Assembly: GCA_964558295.1 (NCBI GenBank)
Contig: CAZLDQ010000238.1
Span: 1-8,100 of the forward strand
Reading direction: 5' to 3'
Source of the DNA: JBDKTH01 sp964558295
GTDB lineage: Bacteria > Planctomycetota > Planctomycetia > Pirellulales > Thermoguttaceae
DNA length: 8,100 bases
Below, in pieces: positions 5,636 through 8,100 of the stretch. Each line of letters begins with the position of its first letter. Within the stretch, counting starts at the first letter, position 1. Position numbers and translations under genes: made by a program. The notes below the pieces were generated by a model. That model did not search any database, had not been told where the DNA came from, and was given only the letters and a program-made list of their open reading frames with translations.

Positions 5636-7420
5636 GTGAATCGTCGCGAGTTCGCATTGGTCTTCTTGTTGCTTGCCACTCACGCGGTGCTCCTCGTCTG
5701 GAGTGCGGCACGCAATTCCTTGACGGTTGATGAGCCGTTCCATCTGGCTGCGGGGATTCGTCACTGGCAAGACGGGCAGTTTGACATTGATCGTGGCAAC
5801 CCTCCACTGGTTGGCAGTGTCGCAGCAATCCCCGTTCTCCTGGCGGGGCCCAAACTCGATTGGGCCAACGCGCCGAACAGCTTCGCCGTTGGCCGTGATT
5901 TTACCACAGTCAACGGCTCAAGGTCCTTCTGGCTAATTACGCTAGGCCGTTGGGCATGCATTCCATTCAGTCTGCTCGGAGGGTACGTCTGTTTCTGCTG
6001 GTCCAGGGAAGTATACGGTTCTGCTGCTGGCATCGTCGCCCTTCTGCTGTGGTGTTTCTGTCCCAACATTATTGCTCACGGCCAACTCATCACAGGAGAC
6101 ATGGGGGCAACGGCGGTTGGCATAGCTGCGTTCTACGTCTTCTGGAGGTGGCTTCGCAAACCGTGTTTTGAAAGGGCATTCATTGCTGGGCTGATGCTTG
6201 GATTAGCCGAGTTGACCAAGTTCGTCTGGGTTATGCTGTATTTCCTTTGGCCGGCATTGTGGATCATCTGGCGTCTTCTCAGCCGACAGAAATCGCCAAG
6301 TTCCTCGATCCTGCGAGAAGCATGGCACGGTGCGCTTATCGTATTGCTCAGTATCTACATTATCAACCTCGGCTATGCTTTCGAACGTCCGTTTCAGCCT
6401 TTGCAACAGTTTCATACAGGCCAGGCAGTGTTGCATTCGATTGAACGAGTCTTTGGGTCAACAGACTGGTTAGCGTCCTTTCCCGTCCCTCTTCCAGCCG
6501 ACTATCTTGGAGGAATCGATGAGATTCAGGTGTTTCGTGAATCTCAGCCTTGGACGTATCTGCAAGGCGAGTGGAGACCCGGTGGTTGGTGGTATTTCTA
6601 CCCTTATGCGTTTGCGATTAAGCTGCCCTTGGGAACCTTGCTATTGTTGGCCTTCGCGTGCATGGGTAATTCTAGTTCTTCCGATCGACGTACGGAGGTA
6701 TTTCTCCTTGTATCAATTGCCGCGATCTTGATGTTTTTGTGTCACTCCAGTGCTGTTCAGAACCTGCGGTACGCATTGCCGCTACTGCCACTCATCTACA
6801 TTTGGATCGGCCGAGTGGGCCAACTTCTTACGCGGAACGACAAGCTTCCTGCCACGATGGTCGTGGGTTGCCTTGGTTGGTCGGTCGTCAGTAGTCTCTG
6901 TGTCTTTCCCCATAGCCTATCCTTCTTCAACGAAGTCGTTGGAGGGCCGGAGCAAGGATACTGGTATCTTACGGAAAGCAACATCGACTGGGGGCAAGAT
7001 GTCCTTTTCCTGAGAAAATGGCTCGACAAACACCCCGAGGCGCAACCACTTCATCTTGCTCATCTGGGCCGCATTGATCCTCGCTATGCTGGAATTGAAT
7101 ACACCCTGCCACCCAAAGCCACAAATGGCCGTGGGCCACGACCAGGTTGGCATGCCGTAAGTGTGACATTCCTGACAGGATTCAACTGGGATCATCCCAA
7201 CGGGAAGGGGGCAACAGAACGAATTTCGGCGCAGGATTACCTATATTTCAACCAATTTCGTCCTGTGGGAATGGCTGGTTATTCGATTTACATCTACCAT
7301 ATCAGTCTGCCAGAGGCGAACGCCGTCCGAAAGGCATTTGGGATGCCGTTGCTGCAACATGAAAATGAAGACCGAGAAGATCATATGGCCGTCGTACCTG
7401 GAGGGGGACATGAAGAGTAA
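5636..7420 (+). CDS. PMT/ArnT-like (GT39/GT83-type) polytopic membrane glycosyltransferase
   Basis: This 594-residue protein has about 10-11 hydrophobic segments, including 5-23, 99-122, 127-146, 156-172, 180-212, 230-247, 321-341, 353-371, 380-395 and 405-425. After the first helix comes 'DEPFHLAAG' (32-40), the acidic pair in the first outer loop that is the catalytic/metal signature of the GT-C enzymes PMT, ArnT and relatives. It is followed by 'DRGNPPLVG' (52-60), matching the usual H/N-P-P-L block. 'LRYALPLLPLIYIW' (377-390) and 'NIDWGQDVLFLRKWL' (449-463) are typical of the bacterial PMT-like branch. These enzymes move a sugar from a polyprenyl phosphate to protein or glycolipid on the outer face. 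The DPM1-like gene upstream is a natural donor supplier. A soluble C-terminal domain (about 430-575) has the 'PGWHAV' and 'GYSIYIYHI' blocks shared with the fragment at 1-290. The start is a GTG, 64 bp after the propeller gene. Confidence 0.88.
   Translation: MNRREFALVFLLLATHAVLLVWSAARNSLTVDEPFHLAAGIRHWQDGQFDIDRGNPPLVGSVAAIPVLLAGPKLDWANAPNSFAVGRDFTTVNGSRSFWLITLGRWACIPFSLLGGYVCFCWSREVYGSAAGIVALLLWCFCPNIIAHGQLITGDMGATAVGIAAFYVFWRWLRKPCFERAFIAGLMLGLAELTKFVWVMLYFLWPALWIIWRLLSRQKSPSSSILREAWHGALIVLLSIYIINLGYAFERPFQPLQQFHTGQAVLHSIERVFGSTDWLASFPVPLPADYLGGIDEIQVFRESQPWTYLQGEWRPGGWWYFYPYAFAIKLPLGTLLLLAFACMGNSSSSDRRTEVFLLVSIAAILMFLCHSSAVQNLRYALPLLPLIYIWIGRVGQLLTRNDKLPATMVVGCLGWSVVSSLCVFPHSLSFFNEVVGGPEQGYWYLTESNIDWGQDVLFLRKWLDKHPEAQPLHLAHLGRIDPRYAGIEYTLPPKATNGRGPRPGWHAVSVTFLTGFNWDHPNGKGATERISAQDYLYFNQFRPVGMAGYSIYIYHISLPEANAVRKAFGMPLLQHENEDREDHMAVVPGGGHEE
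7400..7407 (+). promoter_or_regulatory. Strong ribosome binding site inside the preceding gene, sets the start at 7410
   Basis: GGAGGGGG lies inside the last codons of the membrane glycosyltransferase gene. Its GGAGG core ends five bases before ATG 7410. It makes this start far better than the in-frame ATG at 7338, which would give an 83-base overlap. Confidence 0.55.
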
Positions 7421-7700
7421 TGCTGAGACATCCGAGGTGACTATAGAGAGTAGCTTCCACTTTGAATTGTTCTGCTGGACGGCAGTAATGCTGACTCCTA
7501 TCCTATGCTGGGTAAATGGGCCATCCGTTTCGACAGATCAATTCGTAACGAGAATCGTTGTTTTCACGTTAGCCCTCATCGGAGCAGTCGGAATTCGAAG
7601 CACGAAGGTGTTCCTTAATCGGCGGTTGCTGCCCCGACAATGTGGTGACTGTGGAAGATCGATTAACTGCGGAAAGGCCCAACCCTCAGACAGCGACTGA
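7410..7700 (+). CDS. Small two-helix membrane protein with a Cys-rich tail, unknown function
   Basis: I do not recognise the family. From ATG 7410 the product has 96 residues, a polar acidic N-terminus (1-17), two hydrophobic segments (about 18-36 and 44-64), and a basic stretch 'RSTKVFLNRRLLPR' (63-76). It ends in a tail with CGDCG at 78-82 and a further Cys at 87. The CxxC resembles half of a zinc ribbon, but a full second CxxC pair is not present. The basic segment after helix 2 suggests that both ends are cytoplasmic. The start overlaps the end of the glycosyltransferase gene by 11 bases (ATGAAGAGTAA), with a good ribosome binding site. This supports a real, translationally coupled gene, perhaps an accessory of that enzyme. 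Translation from ATG 7338 (120 residues) is possible but less likely. Confidence 0.65.
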   Translation: MKSNAETSEVTIESSFHFELFCWTAVMLTPILCWVNGPSVSTDQFVTRIVVFTLALIGAVGIRSTKVFLNRRLLPRQCGDCGRSINCGKAQPSDSD

Positions 7701-7702
7701 GG
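7684..7702. terminator. Short perfect hairpin over the stop codon of the last plus-strand gene
   Basis: CCTCAG (7684-7689) and CTGAGG (7697-7702) pair perfectly around a seven-base loop. The right arm covers the TGA stop at 7698-7700. No run of T follows on the plus strand (CTTCTC), so an intrinsic terminator is not well supported. The hairpin is only a candidate end-of-message structure between convergent genes. Confidence 0.2.
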
Positions 7703-7878
7703 CTTCTCGGCAAATGGGTACCTGTACGGGAATGCTCGCTAGGCAATCGGTCGGCGCTGCCGGGATTGGCGGTAAAAGGATGAGCGACCGTCAGGGCCAT
7801 AACCTCCGTTACACCAAGCCACCAGTACACGGCCCCAGACTACAGGCAAAGCCATTGCAAACGCGCAAAAGATTGGGA
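7703..7878. other. Spacer between convergent genes
   Basis: This stretch of about 180 bases separates the plus-strand run from the minus-strand gene that ends at 7879. The plus-strand frame open from 7642 to 7938 has a low-complexity, Arg/Gln-rich, non-protein-like product. It overlaps real genes on both sides, so I treat it as spurious. No strong terminator, repeat or RNA gene is seen. Confidence 0.5.
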
Positions 7879-8100
7879 TTACTGGCCGTCCTTGTCAACA
7901 GGTTCAAGCATGACATGCGGAACAAGACAGGGTTGTGAAACGCCTTCCGAGTCTCCTTGCGTGATTGCCACATGCTCCACAGCGACAACCCGCATTTGCG
8001 AACCGCTCTGCGGCGTTACAAACTCTCCGACACGTGGGACGACGGGAGCAAATACGGCGTGCATCTTCTTACGGACGCCCTCCGAACAATCGACAAGTTC
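7879..8100 (-). CDS. Small protein with 'VPRVGEFV' motif, unknown function (may run past the right edge)
   Basis: The minus-strand frame ends at TAA (7879-7881) and is open to the window edge. From the ATG at 8064 it encodes 61 residues, with 12 more open codons before it up to base 8100, so the true start may lie outside. The core reads 'APVVPRVGEFV', then 'MRVVAVEHVA', then 'LVPHVMLEPVD'. This alternates short beta-strands, like small bacterial all-beta proteins that carry P-x-V-G-E/D followed by Y/M-x-V-x-x-V. I recognise the pattern but cannot name a function. A GGAGG lies 14 bases before ATG 8064, rather far for a ribosome binding site, so this start is uncertain. It is convergent with the glycosylation genes and probably unrelated to them. 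Confidence 0.6.
   Translation of the reverse strand, partial: ELVDCSEGVRKKMHAVFAPVVPRVGEFVTPQSGSQMRVVAVEHVAITQGDSEGVSQPCLVPHVMLEPVDKDGQ

Noticed and set aside
7642..7938. 98-codon plus-strand frame near the right end
   Set aside because: It overlaps the small membrane protein gene and the minus-strand beta-rich gene, has no ribosome binding site, and its composition is not protein-like.

Overview
The window most likely comes from a planctomycete (phylum Planctomycetota). The best evidence is a prepilin-type protein of the DUF1559 family, with G|FTLVELLVVI at the N-terminus and an H-X9-DG motif near the C-terminus. This family is hugely expanded in planctomycetes. A GYF_2-type domain protein and PMT/ArnT-like membrane glycosyltransferases carrying a 'NIDWGQD' motif fit the same group. 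Base composition is moderate GC, and start codons include GTG. No RNA genes, insertion sequences, CRISPR arrays or phage genes are visible.

Layout from left to right. (1) Positions 1-290 hold the C-terminal end of a membrane glycosyltransferase entering from the left; its tail is clearly paralogous to that of the complete enzyme at 5636-7420. (2) Positions 291-753 are a gene-poor spacer of about 460 bp, perhaps with decayed coding remnants and a promoter near its right end. (3) Positions 754-7700 hold six co-directional genes with gaps of 67, 9, 23 and 64 bp and one 11-bp overlap, so they are plausibly one transcription unit: DUF1559 pseudopilin; DPM1/dolichyl-phosphate-glucose-synthase-like family 2 glycosyltransferase with C-terminal membrane helices; soluble family 2 glycosyltransferase; GYF_2-TM-beta-propeller protein; PMT/ArnT-like integral membrane glycosyltransferase; and a 96-residue membrane protein with a Cys-rich tail. 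(4) Positions 7701-7878 are a short spacer between convergent genes. (5) A small minus-strand gene with a 'VPRVGEFV' motif occupies 7879 to the right edge.

How the genes may work together (inference). The DPM1-like enzyme would make a polyprenyl-phosphate sugar on the cytoplasmic face of the membrane. The PMT/ArnT-like enzyme would use it as donor on the outer face. The second family 2 enzyme could build or extend a glycan. The pseudopilin, the propeller protein or a cell-envelope polymer could be the acceptor. A pseudopilin encoded together with both halves of a lipid-linked-sugar glycosylation pathway is the most interesting idea here, but nothing in the sequence proves that the pilin is the substrate. 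Otherwise the window is mostly recognisable families in an unusual combination.
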